Notes under the pieces: model-generated
What the model saw: only the letters and a program-made list of their open reading frames with translations
Databases searched by the model: none
What the model was told of the DNA's origin: nothing
NCBI GenBank assembly: GCA_019247775.1
Contig: JAFBAN010000229.1
Coordinates: forward strand, 1 to 37,922
Source: Chitinophagaceae bacterium
GTDB taxonomy: Bacteria; Bacteroidota; Bacteroidia; Chitinophagales; Chitinophagaceae
Length of the DNA stretch: 37,922 nt
Direction of reading: 5' to 3'
In this document: positions 1 to 8,196 of the stretch, piece after piece
How positions within the stretch are numbered: position 1 is the stretch's first letter
How the letters are laid out: every line of letters starts with the position of its first letter
Program-made: the position numbers and the translations under genes

Positions 1-1623
1 ACCTTTGCTGTTTTAACGCAGGCCCAGCCCAAAGCCCCGGCTGAAAATGTAGTGATCACATCCGACAAGAATAAAACCGAGGTACACACCAATGAAAAAG
101 GAGAATTACTGGTAAATGTTTCTCCAGCGGATGTCCGCAAATTTAAAGCAAGAGGCCTGGTTCACTATAGCGACTTCGGAGCCAAAGGCGATGGCAAGGC
201 AGATGATATCGACGCTATCGCTGCGGCACATGCATTCGCTAACCAGCATAACCTTCCGGTGAAAGCCGATGATGGGGCCACCTACTACATTGGCGGAAAA
301 CAGCGCACCGCGGTTATCCGCACCGACACCGATTTTGGCACGGCCGCCTTCATCATTGACGATACGGAAGTCCAGAATATTAATGCAGCTGTTTTTATGG
401 TCAGTTCCGGGCTGCAGCCGTTTAAACTGGAAGGCATCTCTTCACTTAAGCGTAACCAGCAGAAAATCGATGGATCCTTCTCCTTACCAGGAAACTGTTT
501 GATCGCTGTTACCAATTCCAACATTAAACGGTATATCCGTTTTGGCCCCAACCAGAATAACGGCGCTTCGCAGACAGATATCTTTGTTGTTGATAAGAAC
601 GGCCAGGTAGATATGAACGCCCCGATCATCTGGGACTTCGACCAGGTTACGGACATCACCGCGCTTCCCCTGGACGAGAAAACACTGACCATCACCGGAG
701 GACGTTTTACCACCAGCGCCAATAAAGCGGAATCGAAGTATACGTACTATAACCGGAACATTGCCATCAGGCGTTCCCATGTTGTTGTTAACGGACTGCA
801 ACACTATGTGCAAGGCGAAGGCGACCATGGTGCGCCGTATGGCGGCTTTATCTCTATTGGCGATTGCTCTTATGTAACTGTCAGGAATACCACGCTGACC
901 GGGCACAAAACTTACGAAACCATTGGCTCGGCAGGAGTCCGCGTTTCTATGGGCACTTATGATATTTCGGTTAACCGTGCTTTGAATGTATCATTCGTTA
1001 ACTGCAGGCAGACAAATGATATCAACGATAGAACGTTCTGGGGGATCATGGGCTCCAACTATAGCAAAAACCTGCTTTACGACAGCTGCATTTTTTCACG
1101 GTTCGACGCGCATATGGGAGTTGCCAATGCCAACATCCGGAATTCGACTATGGGGCATATGGGCATCAATGCCATCGGCAGCGGCACCTTGACCGTTGAG
1201 AACTGCACCATCCGGGGCGGGAATCTCATCAACCTGCGCTCCGACTACGGCAGCACCTGGGAGGGAGAATTCATTATACGGAACTGCATTTTCGTGCCTG
1301 CCGGAGGCAGGGCAACAAATGTCAGCCTGATCGGCGGCTCCAATTCGGGACAGCATGATTTCGGCTACACCTGCTATATGCCTTACCGCATCACTATTGA
1401 AAACCTGCGTATCGATGATTCCATTCATCCGGAGAATTACAAAGGCCCTGCCATTTTCGCAAATTTCAATCCGCAAATGGTGGACGATTCCTACCGGGAG
1501 AAGTTCCCGTACATCATAACCAGGGAAGTCATTCTCAGGAATGTAACCACTGCCAGCGGAAATAAACTAAGGGTCAGTGACAATCCGTACATGTTCAGGA
1601 ATGTGAAGGTAGACACCGATTAA
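1..1623 (+). CDS. Secreted right-handed beta-helix protein, pectate lyase-like (5' end outside window)
   Basis: The frame is open from base 1, so this is the 3' part of a longer gene. The first visible residues (TFAVLTQAQPKAPAENV) look like the end of a signal peptide with cleavage near TQA-QP, so little is missing. About 540 residues are visible. Residues SDFGAKGDGKADD, followed by an alanine-rich helix, are the usual N-terminal signature of the Pectate_lyase_3 / GH28-like beta-helix fold. The rest is a run of short strands rich in Asn, Gly and Ile (for example NCTIRGGNLINLRS), as in parallel beta-helix coils. An extracellular polysaccharide-binding or polysaccharide-cleaving role is inferred; no catalytic residues can be assigned. 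The GTG at 52 is not needed as a start. No operon partner is visible. Confidence 0.8.
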   Translation, partial: TFAVLTQAQPKAPAENVVITSDKNKTEVHTNEKGELLVNVSPADVRKFKARGLVHYSDFGAKGDGKADDIDAIAAAHAFANQHNLPVKADDGATYYIGGKQRTAVIRTDTDFGTAAFIIDDTEVQNINAAVFMVSSGLQPFKLEGISSLKRNQQKIDGSFSLPGNCLIAVTNSNIKRYIRFGPNQNNGASQTDIFVVDKNGQVDMNAPIIWDFDQVTDITALPLDEKTLTITGGRFTTSANKAESKYTYYNRNIAIRRSHVVVNGLQHYVQGEGDHGAPYGGFISIGDCSYVTVRNTTLTGHKTYETIGSAGVRVSMGTYDISVNRALNVSFVNCRQTNDINDRTFWGIMGSNYSKNLLYDSCIFSRFDAHMGVANANIRNSTMGHMGINAIGSGTLTVENCTIRGGNLINLRSDYGSTWEGEFIIRNCIFVPAGGRATNVSLIGGSNSGQHDFGYTCYMPYRITIENLRIDDSIHPENYKGPAIFANFNPQMVDDSYREKFPYIITREVILRNVTTASGNKLRVSDNPYMFRNVKVDTD

Positions 1624-1724
1624 TGTGCGAGGCAGTAAGTGAAATTCTTCGCAGCTATTGGTCGTCTGACCAACAACCCGAATTTAGGCCCGAGGTTTTA
1701 TTAGTCACATAAGACGTCAAACTG

Positions 1725-2489
1725 ATGATCTATAACATTTTAAACGGAGATTCTCTCGCCCATAGTTTTTCAGACGCTAAAATCGAAGGAGACATCATCG
1801 TAGTCAGAGAAGCCCTTATCGACGGAGACGTATCGGGCAATGATCTCCAGGCTTTCTGGCATTCACGAGCTAGATACCTGGAATTAACAGATGCCGAATA
1901 TCGCCACAAAGTTGTAAGCGAGTTTGAAAAAATAATGAACGCGCCAGACGGTTCAGAATTCAATCTTTGGTTTGAGTATGACTTATTTTGCCAGGTAAAT
2001 ATGTGGTTCACCATTTCGATCATTAACAATTTGCCAGTAAAGAAAAAGGTGTACGCCGTTTATACGTCTTATTTAGACAGGAATGATAAGCATTTCTGGA
2101 ATGGATTCGGACCAGCTGAGGTAAGCCAGCTCCAGGTTTGTTTTAAGGATAGGATACTTTTAAATAATGCCGACCTGCAATTAGGACAGGAACTATGGAC
2201 AGCCTATAAAAACGATAACTTTGAAGAATTAACCCGCCTCGCAAAAAACCGGTCTGCGGCTTTTCCATATTTGCAGGAAGTAGTAAACGCGCATATTGAC
2301 CGGTTTCCGAAAGACGGCACGAATGGAAGACCTGAAAAAGTTATCGAAAACATTACAGAAAATATATCGACCGACTTTCATAAAGTGTGTAAAGAGTTTT
2401 GGAACAGGGAAAGTATTTATGGGTTCGGCGATACCCAGGTAAAACACCTTTATGACAAAGTGATGAACCAGCGCGCCAATGGGCGTTAG
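1725..2489 (+). CDS. DUF1835 domain-containing protein
   Basis: 254 aa. The N-terminus (YNILNGDSLAHSF, then EGDIIVVREALIDGDVSG) matches the DUF1835 pattern in which a nucleotide-binding-like HxxNGDS strand-loop is followed by a conserved REAL-x-DG segment. The family is common in Bacteroidota and Firmicutes and has no established biochemical role. No signal peptide or membrane segment is seen, so it should be cytosolic. The ATG at 1725 is the first Met and begins the conserved domain directly. It is followed 22 bases later by the NTF2-like gene on the same strand, so the two may be cotranscribed. Confidence 0.8.
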   Translation: MIYNILNGDSLAHSFSDAKIEGDIIVVREALIDGDVSGNDLQAFWHSRARYLELTDAEYRHKVVSEFEKIMNAPDGSEFNLWFEYDLFCQVNMWFTISIINNLPVKKKVYAVYTSYLDRNDKHFWNGFGPAEVSQLQVCFKDRILLNNADLQLGQELWTAYKNDNFEELTRLAKNRSAAFPYLQEVVNAHIDRFPKDGTNGRPEKVIENITENISTDFHKVCKEFWNRESIYGFGDTQVKHLYDKVMNQRANGR

Positions 2490-2511
2490 GCTATAAAATA
2501 AATTAAGATAA

Positions 2512-2934
2512 ATGCCACAGTTGAACGAACCAGAAAAAGCAAGCATTGACAACCTGATCAGCCAATTCTTCGGCATCTTCAATAATAAAGCCAACTCGGA
2601 ACATAACTGGGAACTTATTTTCAGCATCTGCATACCCGAAACAATAATTGTCAAGAAAAACGGACTCGAACAAACAGTATACAACCTAAAAGACTTTATC
2701 GAGCCCAGAAAAAAAATACTGACAGACGGCACTATTTCCAACTTTGAAGAATACGAAACAGAGGAAGAAACTGTAATCATCAACAACATCGCCCAGCGTA
2801 AAAGCCGGTATCAGAAAACAGGCTATTTAAAAAATGTACAGTTTACAGAATCCGGCACGAAACTCTTTCACCTGATAAAAACATCCAAAGGCTGGCAGAT
2901 AAGTTCGGTGATGTGGGAAGACGATCAGTCTTAG
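2512..2934 (+). CDS. NTF2-like / SnoaL-like small protein
   Basis: 140 aa. An N-terminal helix (EKASIDNLISQFFGIFNNK) leads into a curved beta-sheet pattern. The C-terminus reads KLFHLIKTSKGWQISSVMWEDD, the typical end of nuclear-transport-factor-2-like (DUF4440/SnoaL) proteins, where a Trp-containing strand follows a basic turn. These domains bind small molecules or act as enzymes; the substrate here is unknown. It starts 22 bases after the DUF1835 gene and ends 43 bases before the M24 peptidase gene, so it is probably in the same transcription unit. The family call rests on fold pattern only. Confidence 0.65.
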   Translation: MPQLNEPEKASIDNLISQFFGIFNNKANSEHNWELIFSICIPETIIVKKNGLEQTVYNLKDFIEPRKKILTDGTISNFEEYETEEETVIINNIAQRKSRYQKTGYLKNVQFTESGTKLFHLIKTSKGWQISSVMWEDDQS

Positions 2935-2977
2935 CTATACTGCTCAAGCCATTCCTTTTAAAAACAATCCCAAACTC

Positions 2978-3661
2978 ATGAATGACACCCTGCAACAACT
3001 CTTCACTTCAGAACAAAAAGCAAAACTATTGTTCCAATCCATCGAAGACCGGGGACTGATAATTGCCGGTAAAACAGAGCAGCAGCTCTCCGATGAAATA
3101 GTGCAGGTGGCAAAGGAAGCGTTTGGCACAGAAACCCATTGGGGCAAAAAGATCGTGAGAACCGGCATCAATACGCTGCAGCCATATAGCTCAAACCCGC
3201 CGGATCTGACGATCCAGGATGGCGATATATTGTTTTTCGATTTCCATCCAGTGTTTGACGGCTGGGAAGCAGATCTCGGAAGGACTTATGTGCTGGGCAA
3301 TGATCCGCTGAAGATCGAACTAAAAAAAGACATTGAACAAGCCTGGCAGGAAGGGAATGCCTGGTATTTCAAACAGACCAGACTCACCGGCGCAGAATTT
3401 TTCAATTACGCAGTCGGCCTGGCAAGAAAATATGGTTACGAATTTGGCAATGCCATTGCCGGGCATATCCTTGGCAGGTTCCCACATGAACAGCCCGATG
3501 ATCCGAACGATCCATGTCTCGATGTGCATCCGGACAATCATCAGGACATACTGCAACCCGACAGGCATGGCAATCCAAGACACTGGATTCTGGAACTGCA
3601 TTTTGTTGACAGGAAAAATAAGATCGGCGCCTTCTTCGAACAGCTATTGACAGCAGGCTAG
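2978..3661 (+). CDS. M24 family metallopeptidase (Xaa-Pro aminopeptidase-like)
   Basis: 227 aa. All five metal ligands expected of the pita-bread M24 fold are visible in order: D88 (FFDFHP), D99 (EADLGRT), H163 (AGHILGRFPH), E206 (WILELHF) and E221 (FFEQLL). The protein is short for an Xaa-Pro aminopeptidase because the N-terminal creatinase-like domain is missing; the catalytic domain is complete. It is probably a cytosolic dinuclear-metal aminopeptidase or a relative with another amide-hydrolase activity. The ATG at 2978 is chosen because the helix just after it fits the domain start. A promoter-like sequence follows the gene at 3702, so the next gene is probably a separate unit. Confidence 0.8.
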   Translation: MNDTLQQLFTSEQKAKLLFQSIEDRGLIIAGKTEQQLSDEIVQVAKEAFGTETHWGKKIVRTGINTLQPYSSNPPDLTIQDGDILFFDFHPVFDGWEADLGRTYVLGNDPLKIELKKDIEQAWQEGNAWYFKQTRLTGAEFFNYAVGLARKYGYEFGNAIAGHILGRFPHEQPDDPNDPCLDVHPDNHQDILQPDRHGNPRHWILELHFVDRKNKIGAFFEQLLTAG

Positions 3662-3701
3662 AACAAGCGCCAGACAGTTGCCGGCCGCCTGTCAATCAAG
3701 C

Positions 3702-3731
3702 TTTGGATTTCGGTGGAACTTGCCTATTTTG
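3702..3731 (+). promoter_or_regulatory. Candidate Bacteroidota sigma promoter upstream of the SRPBCC gene
   Basis: TTTG at 3702-3705 is followed by exactly 19 bases and then TATTTTG at 3725-3731. The Bacteroidota consensus is TTTG-N19-TAnnTTTG, so the -33 box is exact and the -7 box is one base short. Transcription would start near 3738, about 30 bases before the ATG at 3769. Confidence 0.5.
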
Positions 3732-3768
3732 TAGGTAGCCAATCAGGCTTACTGCAAAAAACCAAAAC

Positions 3769-4299
3769 ATGAGTGTCTTCATTACCATTCTGCTTGTTCT
3801 CGCAGCTATCATCGTGCTGTTCCTGATCATTGCCGCTTTTTCAAAAAAAGGTTATCATATCCAGCGGGATGTTGTTATCAACGCACCGCTGCCCGTGGTC
3901 TTCGATTATATCCGATACCTGAAGAACTGGGACAATTTCAATGAGCCCGCCATGGCCGATCCCAGCAAGAAAAATGAATTCAGGGGTACGGATGGAACAG
4001 TCGGTTTCATCTATGCATGGAGCGGCAACAGCAAAGTGGGTGAGGGCGAAAAGGAGATCAAAGGCATTACCGAAGGAAAAGCGGTGGAGACCGAGATCCG
4101 TTTCATCAAACCTTTTGCCGTAGTTGGCCAGACCAATATGAGCACGGAAGCTTTATCCGATACGCAAACCAAAGTAAGCTTCAGCAACGCCAGCACGCTG
4201 AAGTATCCCCTGAATGCGATGCTGCTGTTCGTGGAAAAGAACATCGCGAAGGGGATCGATACGAGTTTGGTGACCTTGAAAGGAATTCTCGAGAAATAA
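3769..4299 (+). CDS. SRPBCC (START-like) family protein with N-terminal membrane anchor
   Basis: 176 aa. Residues 1-28 form one hydrophobic segment (SVFITILLVLAAIIVLFLII), so the protein is probably membrane-anchored. The remainder has the polyketide cyclase/dehydrase (SRPBCC) pattern: IQRDVVINAPLPVVFDYI at the start, a central GTDGTVGFIYAW region, and a long C-terminal helix (VEKNIAKGIDTSLVTLKGI). The family binds hydrophobic ligands in a helix-grip cavity; the ligand here is unknown. It has its own candidate promoter, and a large inverted repeat begins 14 bases after its stop codon, which suggests a transcript end. Confidence 0.8.
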   Translation: MSVFITILLVLAAIIVLFLIIAAFSKKGYHIQRDVVINAPLPVVFDYIRYLKNWDNFNEPAMADPSKKNEFRGTDGTVGFIYAWSGNSKVGEGEKEIKGITEGKAVETEIRFIKPFAVVGQTNMSTEALSDTQTKVSFSNASTLKYPLNAMLLFVEKNIAKGIDTSLVTLKGILEK

Positions 4300-4313
4300 T
4301 TCTGATCTTGCTA

Positions 4314-4427
4314 ATGTGCCCTTATATCCCTATGTTCCTATGTGTTAAAATGCACCAGTCAGTACCATCGGAAAGTTCCAGGCTCGCGAGGCTTAACACA
4401 TAGGAACATAGGGGTATAAATTCACAT
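4314..4427. repeat. Inverted repeat element R1 (word cctatgtt), 35-base arms
   Basis: Left arm 4314-4348 and right arm 4393-4427 are reverse complements at about 31 of 35 positions; the core ttaacacataggaacatagg is exact. The 44-base loop is unrelated to the loop of R2. Inside each arm cctatg recurs with an 8-base step. It lies between the SRPBCC stop codon and the ankyrin ATG at 4440. Confidence 0.85.
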
Positions 4428-4439
4428 AGGGTTTCAACC

Positions 4440-5420
4440 ATGATCCAACCACCCGAACTCAAACAAACCCTGCCCGCTAAGCTTACCAACGGCGCTATGT
4501 CCACTACCACAGCGGTCTGGGAGATCTTGCTGGCCAGTTTCAACGGTGATCTGGAGTCCGTTCAGAAACTGGCTGCCGATTGTCCCGAACTCCTCTACGC
4601 CCAATACAACTATGCGCCACCCATTCATTTTGCTGTTCGTGAAGGACATGTACAACTGGTGAAATACCTGCTGGACCACGGCGCTCATGATCCAGCCTAT
4701 CGCTTCTACCCATTCCAGGAAAGCCTTCAAACTGTGGCCAATGACCGCGGCTATACTGAAATAGAAAACCTGCTCGATGAATATGTAGCGGATACTTCCA
4801 GACACAGATCCAAAGGCGATAACGGCGAGATACTATACAACCGCAGTCCGGAACAGATTGAATTTGAGAAAGCGGTTTCGAACAACGATCTGTCCAAAAC
4901 AAAGCAACTGCTGGAGCATCATCCCGATTTCGCGCTCGACGAAAGCTATTTCTGGAGCGAAGGGATTTTACTCTTTGCCGCCAAATCGAATAACAGGCCG
5001 ATGATCGATCTGCTGATGAGCTTTGGCGCAAAAGTTCCACGCCTGCTGAAATGGGCGCAGTTCTATTATTTCGAGAGACTGGACGGCGCCACCTACATGA
5101 TGAAAAAAGGCATGGATCCAAATACGATGAGCTGGCAGCATGTAACGCTGCTTCATGATATGGCCCAAAAAGGCTTTATCGATAAGGCTGACCTGTTGCT
5201 AACCCATGGCGCAGCCCTCGACCCGGTTGATGAAGCTTATCAGTCAACCCCGCTGGGCCTTGCATCCAGGTGGGGACAGACCGAAATGGTCAGCTACCTC
5301 CTTTCCAAAGGCGCCGACCCAAGTAAAGCAGGCGCAGCATGGTCAACACCGATTGCATGGGCAAGGAAAAAAGGGCATGACAAAATTGAAAAGATCCTCA
5401 TCGATGCGGGCGCCGCGTAA
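4440..5420 (+). CDS. Ankyrin repeat protein
   Basis: 326 aa made largely of ankyrin repeats. Clear units include APPIHFAVREGHVQLVKYLL near residues 59-78 and STPLGLASRWGQTEMVSYLL with the following SKGADP near residues 276-302. A last unit (STPIAWARKKGHDKIEKILI) ends the protein. The middle (YFWSEGILLFAAKSNNRPMI) is a more degenerate unit. No signal peptide is seen. Ankyrin repeats mediate protein-protein contacts; no partner can be named. A second Met at residue 20 (ATG at 4497) is an alternative start that would remove a Pro-rich leader. The stop codon is one base before the DinB ATG, so the two genes are likely translationally coupled. Confidence 0.85.
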   Translation: MIQPPELKQTLPAKLTNGAMSTTTAVWEILLASFNGDLESVQKLAADCPELLYAQYNYAPPIHFAVREGHVQLVKYLLDHGAHDPAYRFYPFQESLQTVANDRGYTEIENLLDEYVADTSRHRSKGDNGEILYNRSPEQIEFEKAVSNNDLSKTKQLLEHHPDFALDESYFWSEGILLFAAKSNNRPMIDLLMSFGAKVPRLLKWAQFYYFERLDGATYMMKKGMDPNTMSWQHVTLLHDMAQKGFIDKADLLLTHGAALDPVDEAYQSTPLGLASRWGQTEMVSYLLSKGADPSKAGAAWSTPIAWARKKGHDKIEKILIDAGAA

Positions 5421-5421
5421 C

Positions 5422-5988
5422 ATGCAGGACACAGTCTACATACAGAAAATCCTTGCCAGCGGCCAATCAGCCAAACAGAAAGCTGCGACAGCATTTTCGG
5501 GATTATCTGAAACGCAGATCAACTGGAAACCTTCGGCAGACTCGTGGAGCATCGCACAATGCCTGGAACACCTGATGATCGCAGACGCCTGCTATTTCCC
5601 GGTCTTTGAAAAGATCATGGCAGGCCATTACAAAATCTCGTTTTGGGAAAAATACAGTCCGTTCACTGCGCTCTGCGGCCGGCTGCTGAAAAACCAGCTC
5701 CGCGAAGAAGTGAAGCGGAAAATGATCGCTCCCAAAAAGATCAGGCCTGCGTTTCAGCATAAGCTGGATGGTTTTATCAGTGAATACCTTGATAACCTGT
5801 CAAGGTTCCTGGCCTATATTGAGAACTGCGCGCATGCGGATCCCGACAAAATAATATTGACCTCACCCACGATCCCGATCGTTACCTACAGTCTGCGGGA
5901 TGCATTGCAGTTCCTGGTTCAGCACGAGCACCGTCATATCAACCAGGCGATCAGGGTAAAGCAGCATGCTTCATTTCCGGCGCTCTGA
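5422..5988 (+). CDS. DinB family protein
   Basis: 188 aa from the ATG at 5422, which follows the ankyrin stop codon after one base. A longer reading from 5206 would overlap the ankyrin gene and adds only low-complexity residues, so it is rejected. The protein has the DinB/YfiT four-helix pattern: WSIAQCLEHLMIAD carries the first His ligand, and HEHRHINQAIRV near the C-terminus carries the other two. Members bind a divalent metal, and some are thiol-dependent transferases; the substrate is unknown. An inverted repeat (R2) starts one base after the stop codon. Confidence 0.85.
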   Translation: MQDTVYIQKILASGQSAKQKAATAFSGLSETQINWKPSADSWSIAQCLEHLMIADACYFPVFEKIMAGHYKISFWEKYSPFTALCGRLLKNQLREEVKRKMIAPKKIRPAFQHKLDGFISEYLDNLSRFLAYIENCAHADPDKIILTSPTIPIVTYSLRDALQFLVQHEHRHINQAIRVKQHASFPAL

Positions 5989-5989
5989 C

Positions 5990-6105
5990 TATGTGACCTC
6001 ATATCCCTATGTTCCTATGTGTTAAATATTCGCGTTTGAAGCCTCCCGCTGTTACGGGCTTTCGGACGTTTAACACATAGGAACATAGGGACACAAGTTC
6101 ACATA
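5990..6105. repeat. Inverted repeat element R2, second copy of the R1 family
   Basis: Arms 5990-6026 and 6069-6105 are 37 bases each and pair at about 33 positions. They carry the same core as R1 (ttaacacataggaacatagg), but the 42-base loop is different. R2 begins one base after the DinB stop codon. Confidence 0.85.
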
Positions 6106-6157
6106 AGGTCTGAGGGAGATTCTGTAATTTCACGAGCTTCAATACCACGCAGGTTCA

Positions 6158-6562
6158 ATGCCAAATCTTAGCTACATAGCTCCCCTGTTCATCGTTAAGG
6201 ACCTGCGGGTTTCCATTGCATTTTATAAAGACAGGCTGGGATTTGAGGTCCGCTATATCGGCCCGGAGGGAGAAGACCCATTCTTTGCGATCGTTGGCCG
6301 CGATAAGATCTCCATCATGCTCAAACAGATCGCTTCGGATATCCTGCCGGTTCCCAACCATACCCGGCATGACTGGGCGCGCCTGGATGCCTATATTTCC
6401 GCAGAAGACCCCGATGCGCTGTACGAAGAATACCGGGCTGCAGGTATCGAATTCCATCAACCGCTGCGCAATGATGAGGACAGGCTGCGTGGGTTCGAAC
6501 TGGCGGATGCCGATGGCTATATCCTTTTTTTCGGCCGGCCGCAGCATGAAGACGGAACATAA
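6158..6562 (+). CDS. VOC superfamily protein (glyoxalase/bleomycin-resistance fold)
   Basis: 134 aa. Two beta-alpha-beta-beta-beta modules are visible. The first starts IAPLFIVKDLRVSIAFYKDRLGF, the second ARLDAYISAEDPDALYEEYR, and the end (FELADADGYILFFGRP) holds the Asp-x-Asp-Gly turn before the last strand. The family covers metal-dependent lyases, dioxygenases and drug-binding proteins, and this sequence does not reveal which. It is the first of three VOC proteins between 6158 and 7647, suggesting a small accessory or detoxification cluster. Confidence 0.85.
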   Translation: MPNLSYIAPLFIVKDLRVSIAFYKDRLGFEVRYIGPEGEDPFFAIVGRDKISIMLKQIASDILPVPNHTRHDWARLDAYISAEDPDALYEEYRAAGIEFHQPLRNDEDRLRGFELADADGYILFFGRPQHEDGT

Positions 6563-6621
6563 ATCCTTAACCACGCGGTAGCAAATCATTTTCTATTTTT
6601 ATAGACCTAAAACCCCAGCTC

Positions 6622-7038
6622 ATGTTAGTAGCCTATGTAAATTTCAACGGCAACACGGAAGAAGTTTTTAATTTCTACGCCTCCGGGCTCGGCGGCCAGA
6701 TCGTTAATGTGCAGCGCTTCAGCGATTCGCCACAGGGTGGTCAGCTGCCGGAAGCTGAAAGGAACAAGATCATGCATATTGCCCTCGAAGCGCCCGGCGG
6801 TATCAGGCTGATGGGTACTGACCACCAGGAATCGATGAGCGGACCATTCAATCCGGGCAACAATTTCTCTTTATCGCTTCATCCCGACAGCGAAGAACTC
6901 TCAGATAAATTCTTCAATAATCTTTCGGCCGGTGGAACCGTTATCATGCCGATGAGCAAAGCGCCATGGGGCGATTATTTCGGGATGTTCAAAGACAAGT
7001 TCGGCATGACCTGGATGATCAACTGTCAGAAAAAATAA
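6622..7038 (+). CDS. PhnB-like VOC family protein
   Basis: 138 aa. YVNFNGNTEEVFNFYASGLGG at the start and GDYFGMFKDKFGMTWMINC at the end are the usual PhnB / 3-demethylubiquinone methyltransferase-like signature. The central segment (MHIALEAPGGIRLMGTD) also fits. The molecular role of PhnB-like proteins is generally unknown. It is followed 10 bases later by the KOW gene, so they are probably one unit. Confidence 0.85.
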   Translation: MLVAYVNFNGNTEEVFNFYASGLGGQIVNVQRFSDSPQGGQLPEAERNKIMHIALEAPGGIRLMGTDHQESMSGPFNPGNNFSLSLHPDSEELSDKFFNNLSAGGTVIMPMSKAPWGDYFGMFKDKFGMTWMINCQKK

Positions 7039-7048
7039 AGCGCCCCTT

Positions 7049-7246
7049 ATGAAAATCAAAACACCAGCCGAACTGAAAGACGGCGATCAATGCACAGTGG
7101 TGGGCGGTACCCATGCCGGTAAATCCGGAACAGTGCGGGATATCAATACCAGCAAGACCGGCCATATCACCATCACCGTTGAACAAAAGAACGGCATACG
7201 GTTCAAGACCCTGGGCAAAAATGTGTCGGTACCGACCGGCCGCTAA
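7049..7246 (+). CDS. Small KOW-motif protein
   Basis: 65 aa. The sequence KDGDQCTVVGGTHAGKSGTV is a clear KOW motif (Gly at the turn, hydrophobic alternation), the RNA- or protein-binding element of ribosomal proteins uL24 and NusG. A second beta segment follows (HITITVEQKNGIRFKTLG). It is far shorter than uL24 or NusG and is a stand-alone KOW domain; the function is unknown. It lies between PhnB-like and VOC genes with short spacers. Confidence 0.75.
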   Translation: MKIKTPAELKDGDQCTVVGGTHAGKSGTVRDINTSKTGHITITVEQKNGIRFKTLGKNVSVPTGR

Positions 7247-7269
7247 AATCATTGACCAACCCACTCCTT

Positions 7270-7647
7270 ATGAATACGATCGGTTTTTTTGAGATCCAGT
7301 CCTCCGATCCGGCACGCGATCTGGCTTTTTACCAGGCTGTTTTCGGCTGGAAATTTACCAGGCAGGAAGCTGTGCCTATAGAATATTACCTGATCGAGAC
7401 CGACAATATTTGGGGCGGCCTGCTGAAACGTCCTGCGCCGCTCCCACCCATCAGAACCGGCACTAATGCTTTTGTCTGCTCGGTAGAGGTTAAGGATTAC
7501 GATAAAACAAGCGGGCTGATCCTGCAACAGGGCGGAAAAATAGCCATGCCAAAATTCGCTGTGCCCGGAAAATGCTGGCAAGGCTATTTTATCGATCCTG
7601 ATAACAATACTTTCGGCATCTTCCAGGTGGATGAGGAGGCCAAATAA
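7270..7647 (+). CDS. VOC family protein
   Basis: 125 aa from the ATG at 7270. An upstream TTG at 7252 would add six residues and is less likely. It starts with IGFFEIQSSDPARDLAFYQ, contains the AVFGWKF turn typical of this subgroup, and ends CWQGYFIDPDNNTFGIFQVD. These features match glyoxalase-like VOC proteins whose substrates are mostly unknown. It is the third VOC protein in the cluster. Confidence 0.85.
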   Translation: MNTIGFFEIQSSDPARDLAFYQAVFGWKFTRQEAVPIEYYLIETDNIWGGLLKRPAPLPPIRTGTNAFVCSVEVKDYDKTSGLILQQGGKIAMPKFAVPGKCWQGYFIDPDNNTFGIFQVDEEAK

Positions 7648-7681
7648 TACAATAGCCGCTTAGTTTGATCACTTTCGGCTG

Positions 7682-7843
7682 ATGTTTCACGCCTCACGGT
7701 TCGTCACGCCGCAGCACCTGTTCGGGAATGAACCGGACTTCTATATTTTATTGCGGCCCGATAATCATATTCCTTATCTTGGAAAGGACCTGATGCAATG
7801 CAGAAGCCTTCTGCAGTCGCTGAGGCCAGCCAATAAAGATTGA
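7682..7843 (+). CDS. Possible small ORF, 53 aa, unrecognised
   Basis: An open frame runs from ATG 7682 to TGA 7841-7843, ending four bases before the next ATG. The product has a plausible globular stretch (NEPDFYILLRPDNHIPYLGK) but I recognise no family. Its first codons overlap a degenerate copy of the tcacgcc word (7684-7710). It could be a real small protein, a remnant of a larger gene, or chance. Confidence 0.3.
   Translation: MFHASRFVTPQHLFGNEPDFYILLRPDNHIPYLGKDLMQCRSLLQSLRPANKD
7684..7710. repeat. Degenerate tcacgcc-type word, possible decayed repeat
   Basis: The segment contains tcacgcctcacgg and then tcacgcc. These match the W2 word (gtgaggc on the other strand) of the large elements at 18142 and 25325. 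No second arm is visible. Confidence 0.35.
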
Positions 7844-7847
7844 GCTC

Positions 7848-8135
7848 ATGGGAAAGATCTATTGCTCCTGCGGCGAAATGCTCTCCGACAACAGCGAGGC
7901 GAACAAAGCCAGGATCATTGCGGACAAGGATTTTGAAAAAATGATGGAGCAGATCATAGCAAAACCGGCCGATGCCTACTGGCTGGCAGCGCCTTATTTC
8001 GAATCGTTTTACCAATGCTATCATTGCCATAATCTCATCTTCGTGCTCCCCAATGCCACTCTTGAATTCAAACCGGTTGATCCGGAAAGCAGTGCGGATC
8101 TTGTTGCAGCCTATCTGCGGAAAACCAGCGATTGA
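7848..8135 (+). CDS. Hypothetical protein with paired Cys motifs
   Basis: 95 aa. Two cysteine groups, IYCSCGEM near residue 5 and QCYHCHNL near residue 57, could bind one zinc ion in a split ribbon. The middle is helical (ANKARIIADKDFEKMMEQII). No family is recognised. No signal peptide or membrane segment is seen, so it is probably cytosolic. It starts four bases after the possible 53-aa ORF. Confidence 0.6.
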   Translation: MGKIYCSCGEMLSDNSEANKARIIADKDFEKMMEQIIAKPADAYWLAAPYFESFYQCYHCHNLIFVLPNATLEFKPVDPESSADLVAAYLRKTSD

Positions 8136-8196
8136 TACATCTTCACGCCCGTACTAACTCCTGATTTACGGGCTACAGCCCTTGTTAAGTTTGTTC

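Noticed and set aside
1650-1690. Hairpin ttggtc-gtct-gaccaa as terminator of the first gene
   Set aside because: The stem is only six pairs and no T run follows.
5206-5421. N-terminal extension of the DinB gene
   Set aside because: It lies inside the ankyrin gene; the DinB fold starts at the ATG at 5422.
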